Notes: generated by a model not told the origin, from the letters alone. Positions 44,884 to 56,949 are shown, numbered from the stretch's first letter. The stretch: DNA of 64,000 bases from Primulina eburnea (GCF_022965805.1 NC_133104.1:22715308-22779307), one strand, 5' to 3'. Program-made: numbers and translations.

Positions 44884-47479
44884 TGATATAGTGACAGGTA
44901 CTGTTACTCTATGATTATGTGCATATGTATTGATGTATACTAATGCATTCATTATGAGTATCTTTGAAAGAACTGCATTGATATATGCTTGTACCTGTTA
45001 AGTCTGGTTGTACTGTAGTATTGATTCCTGTATTCTGGGAAAAGAAAGATAGATATCAGAGATTTCTGTGAAATATCATAAACTACAGTAAGATGAGAAT
45101 AAGATCGAGTAGATTATGATGTACTTGTGTTTTCTGATTTGAACGCATTATTGATATGTATATGCTGAACAAGTACAGAACTATGATAGATTCCAGTCAG
45201 GGAAGTATAAGATTCAGACCAGATATGGCTGATAAGTAGAGATTTCACAGTAAGGATTCTAGATTTCGAATTCCTTTGATAATTGTATTGTATATGACTC
45301 GATTAACACAGAAAGGAACAGATAGTATCCTTATGTATTCAGTAGATATACTGAAATCGAGCCTAATATTGGCAGATCTGCCAGTATTGTACGAGTTGGC
45401 TGATATTGCCAGATAAGATTTCAGATTGCTTTATATCAGAAAGATAGATTGCAGAATTGAATTAAGATCAGATATTGATTGTATGGTAGATTCAGTACAG
45501 AATGATATTGAATATCAAGAATGATACAGAACGAATTGAACGATTTGAAAGATTAACAGCAGAATACTGAACAGGAGTTACATTGGAGTAATGTTTCTCT
45601 TTGGCATGTCTCAGTATGTTTAGAGATATTCTGATGATTTATACTCGTTATATCTATGATATATGGATATAATTGCAGTGTCTGGTTGATTGACTCGAGT
45701 AGTTGGGAATTATACTGAATATTTAAAGATTTTGTTGAATATTCTGAGAATTGTGAGTATTGTATACAGAAATTGTTCAGATAAGAATCCTGCTTGAAAC
45801 AAATTGTATTCAGATTATGCGTTAGCTGAAGTTAGTATACAGATTGATTTTGATACAGTTGAGATTGTGATCAATTAAAGACACCGATATCAGAAAATAT
45901 CAGGAATGTCAGAAATGTCAGAAATATATATTGTCTGATTTGACAGATTATTTTATTCTCTTATTGTTATATATATCTGCTGAGTATTGTTATTGTTCTA
46001 CATCCGTATTTGTGCGATATCTTATATTGTTGGGAGCATATGTTATTTGCAGATAAGATATAGCAGTTGATCTGGCAGTATGAGGATTGGTCAGATAGCC
46101 AGAATTTACAGTTGCCTGATTTTGTTATTTTATGAGTTTTCGTAAACTCACTAGATCTGTATAGGTTCTTTCTATTCTGAATCTGATGTAATATTACTGT
46201 TATTGTGAATCAGTGTTGATACAGTTTATTGTAACCAGTTGAGTGTACATCAGTTCAGAAATCAGCAGGTTCAGAATGGTATTTTGCTACTCAGAACAGA
46301 ACATTAATCAGATTAACAGATATGTAACTTTGTGTTGTATCAGATTGATTATGTTATGATATCAGAATGTTTCAGAATTGGTTACAGATTTTGATATCTA
46401 TAGTCAGAGCCGAATACCAGGTAGGTATTTCTTCTTTAATCTATGATTATTCACTGATTTGTTTATACAGCATAGTTCGAATCTGAACTCACAGATAGTG
46501 TCAGAACCGTATAGTAGTGAATTCAGTTGCCATTCAGATGATTGTGAATGTACGTTATTCGAACAGACAATTGTGATATAAACAGATTAGATCAGTTGTC
46601 ACAGAATTCGTACAGATATGTTGACAGAAATTGTACTGATAAGTCTGAATTGCTAACAGAAGGAGCCAGAAAGATAGAAATCAGAAGATTATTACAGAAT
46701 TTGTATATTTCTGAATAGAAATGGAAGTACATTTCTATGGCTTTCGTAATGAAATTACCGTCATTTTCTTTAGATTATGATATGATATGATTATGATTGA
46801 CAGATTTCTCAATCTATATCTATCAGTTTGTACCAGATTACGTACAAACAGAACCAGATGACATAGATCAATGTCAAAGAAATAGTCAGATTGACGAGAA
46901 TGCAAGAATTAGATGATATCAGATTGTGATTTTGATGGAGTTGTACTTGTGATAGATTATATCATAAGCTCTCTTGTGCAGATTTATTACAGATTGACAG
47001 ATAGTCAGAGTATATTACCAGATATTGACAGATAATTGTAGAGCTTTGGTACTGGATGTTAGTGCTAGTTGATATAGATTATTGTCATGATATGATTGAC
47101 TGTATGACAGTAGCTATCAAGATAGTTCAGAATGGATAGATTTAAGAAACCAACGTTGGATGATGACGATTGGTAATTGAAGATGAAGATTGATTATGTC
47201 CTGGATTGGGATAAACAGATAGGATAACAACTACAGATGGTATTGTTTTGTTATAGATTGCAGATTGGCATATACGGATGTTGTATAGCCAGTAATGCGG
47301 GATTGATTCGGCTAGAACGAGTTGAAGAAGGATTATGATATTATAATTCTTGACTTCTGATTCCATACCAGAATCAGAGTTTGATCAAAGAAAAATACCT
47401 CAGACTGATGTTAGTAAAACGAGTTTGGATGTTAAACTCTGTTATACATTTCCTCTATTCGATTGGGATTGATTGCTGC
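44884..47479 (+). pseudogene. D eroded pol region
   Basis: No usable frame. Islands of pol remain: a piece like the RFRPDMADEW segment near 45210-45240, a piece like SSLALADLPVLYELAD at 45355-45405, and an integrase-like stretch near 46700-46760 (EWKYISMAFVMKLP-like). The sequence is rich in ATA, CAG and TTG words and has many stops. The same eroded text is found on the minus strand of H (58470-61150), with the same stops and gaps, so the erosion predates both insertions. Confidence 0.85.
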
Positions 47480-47517
47480 GAGTTCGAGGACGAACTCAGT
47501 TCTAAGAGGGGGAGAAA
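47480..47517 (+). promoter_or_regulatory. D pre-PPT hairpin and polypurine tract
   Basis: GAGTTCGAGGACGAACTC (47480-47497), a 7-bp stem with loop AGGA, then the purine tract AAGAGGGGGAGAAA (47504-47517). Both are intact although pol is lost. Confidence 0.88.
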
Positions 47518-49636
47518 TGTAATGCCCCAGAATTGTCGTAGAATTGATTAGATAAGATTAATGAAATATCCCAAGACTTGTAGAATTAATCAGATAAGAT
47601 TATGAGATGTTACAAGGATTAAAAATGTGGATTTGTAGAAAATGCAGGACTGCACCCACGGTCTTGCATAGACCGCACCCGTGGTGTATGGACAGTAAGT
47701 TGGCAAGAAATTCCGAAGCAAGACCGCACCCGCGGTCTTGCACACACCGCACCCGCGGTCAAGACACCGCACCCGCGCTCCTTGCACTACCGCACCCGCG
47801 GTCTGAGCTGCCGAGAAATGTAGTGATAGACATGGCAAGAGCGCACCCGCGGTGCGACGTGCCGTGCAAGAACTGTGCCACGTTTTCCTTTATGCATGTA
47901 GTATATATACATGGACATAAACGTGTCTTCTTCAGAATTTGAAGAGGAAACCGAGAGCTTAGAGAGAATTTCACTATTTAAGTTTAGGATTGGATGTACG
48001 AAGAATCTGTGTATCAGAATTCGAATCCGAACGCAGTATCGTGTTCCTCTCGACCTGAGCTACACAAGGACGTAAGTTTCATTACGTTTTGCAGTGTTTT
48101 GACATTATGATGTTGTCAGAATTTAATATGATTCAGATATGGTGTTTCTGCTACCATATAAATTGTATAATCGAAGTCAGATTTCAGAATAGACTGGTTA
48201 TGCAATTGTTATGAATTGTGAAAGATATTGATTGATATTTTGATATCAGAATTGTGTTAGTATTCAGAGTATGAATTCTATTGACACAGATTAGGAGTTC
48301 CAGTATTATATCTGTGATGTTTGAATTGACGGGGTTATCAAGACTGTATTGTGTACTGTTGAAACATCAGTTGAGTCAGATTGTTTAGATTCAGAAATGA
48401 ATTCGATTGTATTGTGATATCGTTGATATGGATTAGATTGTATCTGTTTCGATATTGATCAGATTATATAGAGAGTTGAGTATTGATCAGAACAGATTGT
48501 GTATTGAGTTAGTCACTGATACAGTGTATTCGATATTCTCATTTCAGATTTGATATGGACAGATTGGAGACATCGTCTTCGTCAGACCGGGACGACAAAG
48601 GTATAATTCATGTGATATTCGGGAAGCATAACTCAAATTAGATTAATTTGAGTTTCCCAATAAAATCACATACTAGATTATTGTTATATTGTTATCTGAT
48701 TATGCTTTGATTATAGAATTGTATTCAAGCATGTAAGATAATTGTGATATTCAGTTATGAATATGATTATGCTTTGTTTACAGATGGTTATTCATTGCAT
48801 CTAAGATAGGAAAGTCTTGACAGCCATTGTCAGACTTCTAGACATTCGGTGTATCTCAACTTAGGAGTAGCCATTACTCCTATTGTCAGCCGTCGATACA
48901 GCTCGGACCGAAGTCTAGGAATAAGACGTACAGTCGCCCCGAGTGGTTGGGTAGGTGACAGCCAGTGACGTCTTATTCACACCGGGATCCCTAGAGTTAT
49001 AGTTGAGTCGAGTCTAGACATGATTTGACTAGAACTGCATGTGTTTAGAGATGTGGTTTCATAGACTTATGAAACCCATGTTTATTGCTTTCAGTCATGA
49101 CAGCATGTTTCATGATTTAGATTGTTGTATGCATGCTTATCTGATTTGAGTTGCATGTTCAGTTAGATTAGATTTCATAGATGATGAACTCTATTACTAT
49201 TGTTATTGCTTTTATTCATGACAGCATGTTTCATGAAGTATTATGTGTATATACATATTTATCATGTCTTATACTGGGATTTATTCTCACCGGAGTTATC
49301 CGGCTGTTGTCTTGTTTTGTATGTGTGCATTACAACATGTGGGGCAAGATCAGGGTCAAGAAAACGACGAGAGAAGACGAGTTTAGCGTGGTGATTCCGG
49401 ACTTACTGTAGATTTGATTTTAATACTTGAAATTAGTATTTGAACCTTAGATTTAGGTTGTACAGTGTTGTACCTTTATACTGTAATGTAGTTTTATACA
49501 GACATGTATATTATTTAAATTCCATTACCTTCCGCATTTACATTTTAAAAAGAAAAATTTTTAGACCCTGTTTATCAGAACCGATAATTAAATCCCAACA
49601 ATGATTAAGAAACAGATCAGCGTCCGGGTCCCCACA
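47518..49636 (+). repeat. D 3' LTR
   Basis: 2119 bases, the same as the 5' LTR apart from about 20 single changes and the loss of one repeat unit. One change breaks the GACAAC arm of the fourth hairpin (near 49330). Confidence 0.95.
48610..48978 (+). other. Conserved stem-loop module in D 3' LTR
   Basis: Stem I 48610-48671, stem II 48838-48918, stem III 48919-48978. Stem III is longer here (GAATAAGACGT/ACGTCTTATTC) because the 5' copy has two changed bases. Confidence 0.7.
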
Positions 49637-49641
49637 ACAGG

Positions 49642-51544
49642 TGAGTTCGTTGTATACTGTGACGCATCTCACAGAGGGCTAGGATGTGTTCTTATGCAGC
49701 GAGGGCATGTGATAGCTTACGCCTCTAGACAGTTGAAGCCACACGAAACTCGTTATCCGATTCATGATCTTGAATTGGCGGCGATTGTCTTTGCCTTGAA
49801 GATCTGGCGTCATTATTTGTATGGCGAGAAATTTGAGATCTATTCCGATCATAAGAGTCTGAAGTACCTCTTTTCTCAGTCAGAGTTGAACATGAGGCAG
49901 CGACGATGGCTTGATCTGCTAAAAGATTTTGATTGCGAGATCAAGTACTATCCAGGGAAGTCGAATGCAGCGGTAGACGCCTTGAGTCGAAAGGTATGTG
50001 CTCTTTCCTTGTCGACAGTAGGTGTATCAAATTTAGTAGAGGATTGTTGCTTGTCTGGGTTGACATTTGATACAGAGAGTAGACCGTTGCGACTTGCTGC
50101 GATTCAGATTGAGCCAGATTTGATTTTGAGAATCAAAGAAGCGCAGAGAACTGATCCGAGTGTTCAGAGATCAATTGATATGGTCAGAGCTGGTCATATA
50201 TCAGAGTATCAGGTTAGAGATTCTGTTCTGTATATGAATAACCGCTTAGTAGTGCCAGATGTTTCAGATTTGAGACGACAGATCATGTCAGAGGCGCACT
50301 ATAGTCGTTTCAGCATTCATCCTGGTGGCAGGAAGATGTACAATGATTTGAAGACGCAATTCTGGTGGAAGTAGATGAAGACAGATATTGCAGAATTTGT
50401 GTCTAAATGTTTGAATTGCCAGCAGGTGAAGGCAGAAAGAAAGAAGCCCGAAGGGTTACTTCAGAGTTTGTCTATTCCTGAATGGAAATGGGATCACATT
50501 TCCATGGATTTCGTGACGAAGTTACCTCGATCTTCGCGGGGCTGTGACGCGATTTGGGTTGTGATAGACAGACTGACCAAATCAGCGTGCTTTATTCCGT
50601 ACAGAATGACCTATCGACATGATCAGATGGCAGAATTGTATGTCAGAGAGGTCGTCAGATTGCACGGTGTGCCGAAGTCGATCGTATCAGATCGTGATCC
50701 ACAATTTACTTCTCACTTTTGGCACAGTTTGCAGCAGGCTTTGGGTACGACTTTACACCTGAGCACTGCTTATCATCCTCAGACAGACGGACAGTCAGAG
50801 CGGACTATCCAGACTTTAGAGGACATGCTGAGAGCTGTAGTACTAGACTTTGGTACTAATTGGCAAGATTCATTGTCGTTGTGTGAGTTTTCATACAACA
50901 ACAGCTATCAGACTAGCATTGAGATGGCACCGTTCGAAGCTTTATACGGAAAGAAGTGCAGATCTCCATTGTACTGGGATGATATCTCTGAGGTACCAGA
51001 GTTGGGGCCTAATATGATTCGTGAGATGATCGAGAAAGTGAAGATCATTCAGAAGCGAATGAATACGGCACAGGATAGGCAAGCCAAATATGCCAATGTC
51101 AGACGTAGACCGTTGGTATTTGAGCATGGAGACAGAGTATTTTTGAAGATTTCACCTTTCAGAGGCGTCGTCAGATTTGGCAAACGTGGAAAGTTGTCTC
51201 CTAGATACGTCGGTCCGTATGAGATTCTTGAGAAGATTGGCGATCGATCTTACAGACTTGCTCTTCCTCCTTCTTTGTTGGGAATACATGACGTATTCCA
51301 TGTATCGATGTTGCACAGATATATGCCAGATGATTCTCATGTCATTCAGCCTGACGAAGCCGAGTTAGATCAAACTCTGAGTTATATTGAAAGACCAATA
51401 CAGATTCTTGATCGGAAAGAGAAACAGCTTAGAACCAAGACCATTCCGCTTGTGAAGGTTCAGTGGAGTCGTCATGGCATCGAGGAAGCAACTTGGGAGA
51501 CAGAGTCTGATATGAGACAGAAACACCCCGAGCTATTCATATGA
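49642..51544 (+). pseudogene. C pol, second part (RNase H, integrase, chromodomain-like tail), one TAG
   Basis: Takes up the frame exactly where D interrupted it: codons for [18 protein letters not shown] follow. RNase H continues with [20 protein letters not shown] and [10 protein letters not shown]. Integrase has the HH and [14 protein letters not shown] zinc finger and a DDE core of MDFVTKLP, IVSDRDPQFTSHFW and [15 protein letters not shown]. It ends with QILDRKEKQLRTKTIPLVKV, EEATWETESDMRQKHPELF, the chromodomain-like end. A TAG at 50372-50374 (after FWWK) is the only stop. The first 14 codons of the ORF beginning at 49601 come from the D LTR. Confidence 0.93.
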
Positions 51545-51609
51545 TGTGAGTCTTCCTTTCAATTTTGATTATACTATTTTGTACATATTTGCATGATTAA
51601 TTGCCTACG

Positions 51610-51646
51610 ACTTCGAGGACGAACTCTTGTCTAAGAGGGGGAGAAA
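51610..51646 (+). promoter_or_regulatory. C pre-PPT hairpin and polypurine tract
   Basis: CTTCGAGGACGAACTC lies seven bases before the purine tract AAGAGGGGGAGAAA (51633-51646), which abuts the 3' LTR. The purine tract primes plus-strand DNA synthesis. Confidence 0.85.
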
Positions 51647-51747
51647 TGTAAGGCTCGAGAATTATCAGTTGTCATTGATGTTAGATTTGAAGAGGTGAGA
51701 ATGCATGACATAAAAATGAGAATTTTTAAAGAATGGCCGAAGCCATA

Positions 51748-51932
51748 CCGCACCTGCGCCTCAGACAAGACCGCACCCGCGGTGTATTATTCAGAATTAT
51801 GAAGTTTGGCCGTAGCATCACCGCACCCGCGGTCTTGCAGAGACCACACCCGCGGTCGATGAATTTCTGAAAATGAAAGGGCTGCCGAAGCATGAGCGCA
51901 CCCGCGCTAAGAAACTTACCGCACCCGCGGTG
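51748..51932 (+). repeat. ACCGCACCCGCGGT array in C 3' LTR (six copies)
   Basis: The same six copies as in the 5' LTR, with one changed base in copy 4 (CCACACCCGCGGT). The TATA box downstream is damaged here (TATAGATATA instead of an unbroken TA run). Confidence 0.9.
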
Positions 51933-52598
51933 CTGCATGCGAAAATGCCACCTTTGTTTCTTGGCTTGACACATGGCATGTATAGATATATGAAATTGCT
52001 GAATCTCCATTATTCATTCCAGCAACTGAGAGCACCGAGAGTTTCCCTTTGTTTTCTTCAAAGTTTCTTCATATTAGAATTGAGATTATGCAACAACTAG
52101 CTATCCGATTTTAATTTCGAGTACAGATTTGCGATCCTTGCAACAAGAACTAGCTAAGGATGTAAGTATTGTTCATTTTTAGCATGCTTCGAAATTCATA
52201 TGTTGGAGAAGTTATGATTTTGTTAGAAATATGTGTTTTTGGTATATTGAGTATCGTAGAAATGCAATCGGATTGAATTTCGGATACCGTATAGATGTTC
52301 GAGAATTTCCAGCATGTGATAGACCGAAAATATACAGATTTTAGAATATATGTTGATGTTTTGATGATAGTATGAGTTGCTTGTGATTGGGTATGATATT
52401 ATTGAGATAGCGGTTTCGAAGAATTACGCCGTTACGCCGTCGAAGTATACTGAAACCGATCTCAGCTTGTATATTGAATTGCTTGAAATGTATATTGATG
52501 AAGTGCACATTGATTATGCCATTTCAGATTTGTATTGGTTATTGTGAACTCGAGACTTCGACTACGACACCGACTAATCGACAAGAAAGTTATAATTC

Positions 52599-52886
52599 AT
52601 GTGGTCACGGGATTGCACAACTCGATTCAGATTTGATACGAGTTTCCCTAAATCACATACTAAATTGTTATTACATTTGATTATGTAATGTCTTATTTAC
52701 TGATTTATATTCAAGTCCTGAGATAGGAGATATTGGCAGATCGGCCAAAACTAGACGTTTCGGTGTATCGACGCATAGTAGTAGATGTTCTCTATGTGTA
52801 GACCCTCGATACAGAGTTGACCGAAGTCTAGGAATAAGACGTACCGTCACCCCGAGTGGTTGGGTAGGTGACAGACCGTCTTATTC
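52599..52886 (+). other. Conserved stem-loop module in C 3' LTR
   Basis: Same three stems as in the 5' LTR: stem I 52599-52658, stem II 52751-52831, stem III 52832-52886. The hairpin pair CCGGA/TCCGG and TGTTGTC/GACAACA lies at 53059-53105. Confidence 0.7.
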
Positions 52887-53414
52887 ACACCTAGATCCCT
52901 AGATTAGAAATGAATCGAGTCAAGAATTTGATGTTGAATACAGATTTGTATTCCTTTACATGTTTAGATTTTAATTCATGTTACTTGATATATACTATGC
53001 CTTTGTACATGATTGTTACATTGCATGCATACATGTTTTATACTGGGATTTGTTCTCACCGGAGTTATCCGGCTGTTGTCGTGTCTGTATGTGTGCATGA
53101 CAACAGGTGGGGCAGGATCTGGGTCTCGAGCTAGATGAGAGATTGATGATAGCGTGGAGATCTCGGGCGTTGAAGATTTCTAGTGTTTGCTTATTAGACT
53201 TGTACTACTGATGTTTGTAGTTGGTATTTAAACACTAGCGTAAGATTGTACTAAACAGACTTGTATGTACATTATGTTGTTTAATTAATATAAAGACATG
53301 TTATGCTTTAATTATACATTTGAATTAATGTTAAAAGCAAAATTTTGACCCACATTTTCGAGCAAATATCCAATCAATCCCAAAAAGAATTGAGTTAAAG
53401 CCCGTGTCCCCACA

Positions 53415-54382
53415 CAAGGTAAGCATTTTGGTTTAGTTATTCTTGGTTTTGGTATGAGAGATGATATGGGTTTGTGGATTGTGTTGGTTTTATGGCTTCT
53501 ATGGTATTATTGTTGGATTATTGAGTTGTTGATGGTGTAATTATGGATTATTGTTGTAGGTGGTGTACCAAGAGTTTAGATTCAAGGGTTCTATTTGTTG
53601 TAAGTGGAATTTCATTCCTTGTGCTCACATGATAATATATGTATTGTATTTCAATGGTTTTAATGTGCTATTCTCTTCAATTGATTCATGATTATGTATT
53701 GATTCACTTGTTATATATATCAGAGGCATTTTATGTCTCAATTGTTTTAAAGGGAATACAAGAGATTAGAGTCTTCAAAGTGTTTGATAAAATGCCAAAG
53801 AGAGATTTCAAATGATTTATGGATTGATAGATACATAGTCAGAGATTGCATGCAATTAGTTGATCAACGACCATAAGCTTATATCCCTCAGAGTTTTCGA
53901 TTTATATCGATGGGATATAGGTAAGAGACAGAGATACTATATAGATGTCAATCCATACCAGAGAAAAGAGAAATACCATCGTTATTATTATTCATGCTAT
54001 GATATTCATATTTCAGAGTTGATAGTATTTAATGTTTTCAAAGTCGTGATTTTCAGAGTATGCTATGTACTCATTGCTATGTAAGAGTTCCACTTGCTGA
54101 GTTTTATACTCATTTCAGTTAATTCATGTGATGCAGATAAGAGCGACGAACCAGGACGTTGATTGAAGCCGGGGTCATATGCATTTAGAGATGGAAGGAA
54201 GTGGAAGATTATTTTGTTATACATGATCAAAATGATATTTTGTATTTTGACACAACACCTTTTGGATCATGTTTATTCTTTCGATGATATATATATTGGA
54301 AATGTATTTTGAATCCTTCCTCCCTTTAAAGAAAAATTTTAAATTCCGCTGTTATTTTATAAAATGGGTCAGAGGTGTCACA
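53415..54382 (+). repeat. G 5' LTR, third piece, and leader start
   Basis: Begins with the duplicated CAAGG (53415-53419) and runs to GTGTCACA at 54382. A primer-site remnant TGGTATCA lies at 54388-54395, then diverges from the usual AGAGC. The stretch 54396-54516 is leader to the gag start. No gene is seen here. Confidence 0.8.
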
Positions 54383-54516
54383 TTTAGTGGTATCATATCA
54401 ACGTTCTTCGGATCAATGCATATGACTTCGTCTACTTTCAACAGTCCGGGTATGTCTTCTTCTAAATCTATTCATTGTTATCTATTGATTTGTATTTTGT
54501 GAGAACATCGTAGGAG

Positions 54517-55170
54517 ATGCCTCCTAAGAGAAAGGCCGTAGAGGGTGAGGATAGTTCTTCCTCTAGAGTTGTCGATGATTTCGGCAAGTTGTTGAAAGAG
54601 CAAGCTAAGGTCCATAGTGAGCAGATCCAACAGTTACTTCGTATTCAAGGAACAGGTCAAGGTAGAGGACAAGGTAGAGGCCAAGTGGCTCAAGCAGTTG
54701 GTACCGATGGGATCTTTACTGCTTTCAAGAAGATGGATCCGCCAGAATTTGCAGGGATCACTGATCCGTTAGTGGCCGTAGAATGGATCAAGGCACTCGA
54801 GGCTATTTTTTATCATCTCAACTATGCAGATAAAGACAGAATCAGTTGTGCAGTGTTTATGTTAGTGAAAGCTGCACGCATTTGGTGGAATGCTACCAAG
54901 GTTAGTGTGGACGTTCCAGCTTTGAAGTGGCAAGAGTTCACTGATTTGTTTTATGACAAGTACTTCCCAGACGCATTTCGAGCTAGGCAGGTAACTGAGT
55001 TCTTGGAGCTTCGTCAGGGAGGTATGAATGTTGATGAGTATATTCTGAAGTTTGAGGAGGGTTGTCTGTTTGCCCCTATATTGCTTCCAATGACAAAGAT
55101 AAGGGTGCTTATTTCATTCGAGGCCTTCGAGCAGAAATCAGAAGGGATATCAACATGTCGAAGGCTGTGA
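54517..55170 (+). pseudogene. G gag, N-terminal part, frameshifted
   Basis: Starts MPPKRKAVEGED, followed by a glutamine/arginine-glycine stretch (GQGRGQGRGQ) at residues 45-60 and the Gag core ([42 protein letters not shown]). After FEEG near 55060 the Gag sequence continues in the frame read from 55062, so a single indel separates the two. The 36 C-terminal residues of this ORF are out of frame. Confidence 0.85.
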
Positions 55171-56292
55171 CATTCAAAGAGATCGTGGCTAAGGCTTTGT
55201 TGGCCGAGCAAGATGAGAAAGACATTGCCAGGGAAATACAAACGAGACAACAAGCCATTGCTCAGAGAGGCCAGGGTTCAAGTCAAAAAGGAAATGATCG
55301 ATTCAAGGGGAAAGGCAAGATAGAGCCGAGTCCTAAACCACCGGCAGTTCCATTTGATCCCGAGAAGCCTTTGTGTCCCAAGTGCAGTAGACATCATCGG
55401 GGAGAGAGCAGATTTGGTACTCATACTTTCTATCGATGTGGCACTGCAGGCCATATTGCCAAAGACTGTCCAAGAGGAGCGAGTAAAGAGAAGGTGCAGG
55501 GTCGCATCTTTGCCATGACAAAGGAAGATGATGGCAATAGGGAAGGTATGCTCGCCAGTGCAGGTACTTCGCTGGTCCTTCATTTTATTTCGTGTCTTGA
55601 GGCTAAGAAGTTGTTGTTTAGAGGTGGTGATGGGTTTTTGGATTCGATTGTTGACGTGGATAGAATGGTTAAGTTGAATATTGATGATATTGATGTTGTG
55701 AGAGAGTTCTCTGATGTATTTGAGGATGATGTGCCGGGTTTACCGCCGGACAGAGATGTGGAGTTTGTGATTGACCTAGTTCCGGGTACGGTTCCTATTT
55801 CTAAGGCTCCGTATAGAATGGCCCTGACAGAGATGAAAGAGTTGAAGACGCAGTTGCAGGATCTTTTGGATAAAGGTTTTATTCGACCGAGTTCTTCGCC
55901 TTGGGGAGCTCCGCTTCTTTTCGTCAAGAATAAAGATGGGTCTTTACGGCTGTGTATTGATTACAGAGAGCTCAACAAAGTGACTATAAAGAATAAGTAT
56001 CCGTTGCCACGGATAGATGACTTCTTTGATCAGCTGCAAGGGGCTACCGTGTTTTCGAAGATTGATTTGCGATCTGGCTATTATCAGTTGAAGGTTAGGG
56101 AGTCTGATATCCCTAAGACGGCGTTTCGGACCAGGTATGGTCACTATGAATTTCTTGTGATGTCGTTTGGTCTGACCAATGCCCCTTCAGTCTTTATGGA
56201 TCTAATGAACCGTGTGTTCAAGCTGTATTTGGATAGCTTCGTCATTGTTTTCATCGACGACATCTTGATCTATTCCAAGACCAGAGAGCTTC
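55062..56292 (+). pseudogene. G gag end, zinc knuckle and RT, protease missing, cut by H
   Basis: This frame holds the rest of Gag ([18 protein letters not shown]), a knuckle remnant [14 protein letters not shown], then [13 protein letters not shown]. Right after it comes the linker that normally follows protease ([15 protein letters not shown]), then RT with [31 protein letters not shown] and FIDDILIYS. The protease with its D-T-G motif is absent although the frame stays open across the join near 55540. H is inserted after YSKTREL at 56292. The ORF's last residues come from the H LTR. Confidence 0.85.
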
Positions 56293-56949
56293 TGTGGGGA
56301 CCCGGACGCTGATCTTTCTTCTTAATCATCTTTGGGATTTAATTATCAATTAAAATAAAACATGGTCTAAAAATTTTTCTTTTTAAAATAAAGTGCGGAA
56401 GGTAATGGCATCTACGTAATATACATATCTGTATAAAACTACATTTCAGTATAAGTGTACAATAATGTACAACAATCTTTCTAACTAATCTAAGGTTCAA
56501 CTACTAAAGTTCAAGTAATAAAACCAAATCTATCCAAGTCCGGAATCACCACGCTAAACTCGTCTTCTCTCATCATCTTCTCGACCCCGATCTTGCCCAC
56601 CTGTTGTCATGCACACATACAAAACAAGACTACAGCCGGATACTCCGGTGAGAATAAATCCCAGTATAAAACATGGTAAGTATGTATAGAAACAATCTAA
56701 ATAATAAAACATGCTATCATGATTATATTCAAAAGTAATAGATTTCATAATCTATGAAATCAAATCAATAAGCATGCAACTCAATTCAGATAAACATGTT
56801 ATTTAAATCAAATCATATAAACATGCTATCATAACTGAAAGCAATAAACATGGGTTTCATAGTCTATGAAACCACATCTATAAACACATGCAGTTCTAGT
56901 CAAATCATGTCTAGACTCGACTCAATTATAACTCTAGGGATCCCGGTGT

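Larger units (their letters stand above)
41457..49636 (+). mobile_element. Ty3/gypsy non-autonomous element D
   Basis: TGTAATGCCCCAG at 41457 to GTCCCCACA at 49636, with ACAGG duplicated (41452-41456, 49637-49641). The insertion cuts the C RNase H codons cleanly. It has full LTRs, primer site, gag, and a purine tract, but pol is eroded beyond coding. LTR divergence is about 1% by eye. The leader 43616-44010 includes the former gag start, where ATG is ATA. Confidence 0.96.
20892..53414 (+). mobile_element. Ty3/gypsy chromovirus-type element C, split by E and D
   Basis: Starts TGTAAGGCTCGAG at 20892 and ends GTCCCCACA at 53414, with CAAGG duplicated on both sides (20887-20891, 53415-53419). 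Without E (21347-37311) and D (41457-49636) the element is about 8.4 kb: LTR, primer site, gag-pol in one frame, hairpin plus polypurine tract, LTR. Two nonsense codons are the only breaks I see in the reading frame. The leader 38636-38886 holds no gene. C may have been the active partner for related elements such as D and H. Confidence 0.95.
51647..53414 (+). repeat. C 3' LTR
   Basis: Complete 1768-base LTR, TGTAAGGCTCGAG to GTCCCCACA. It differs from the split 5' copy at a small number of sites, about 1-2% by eye, which dates C as older than or similar to E, D and F. Confidence 0.95.
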
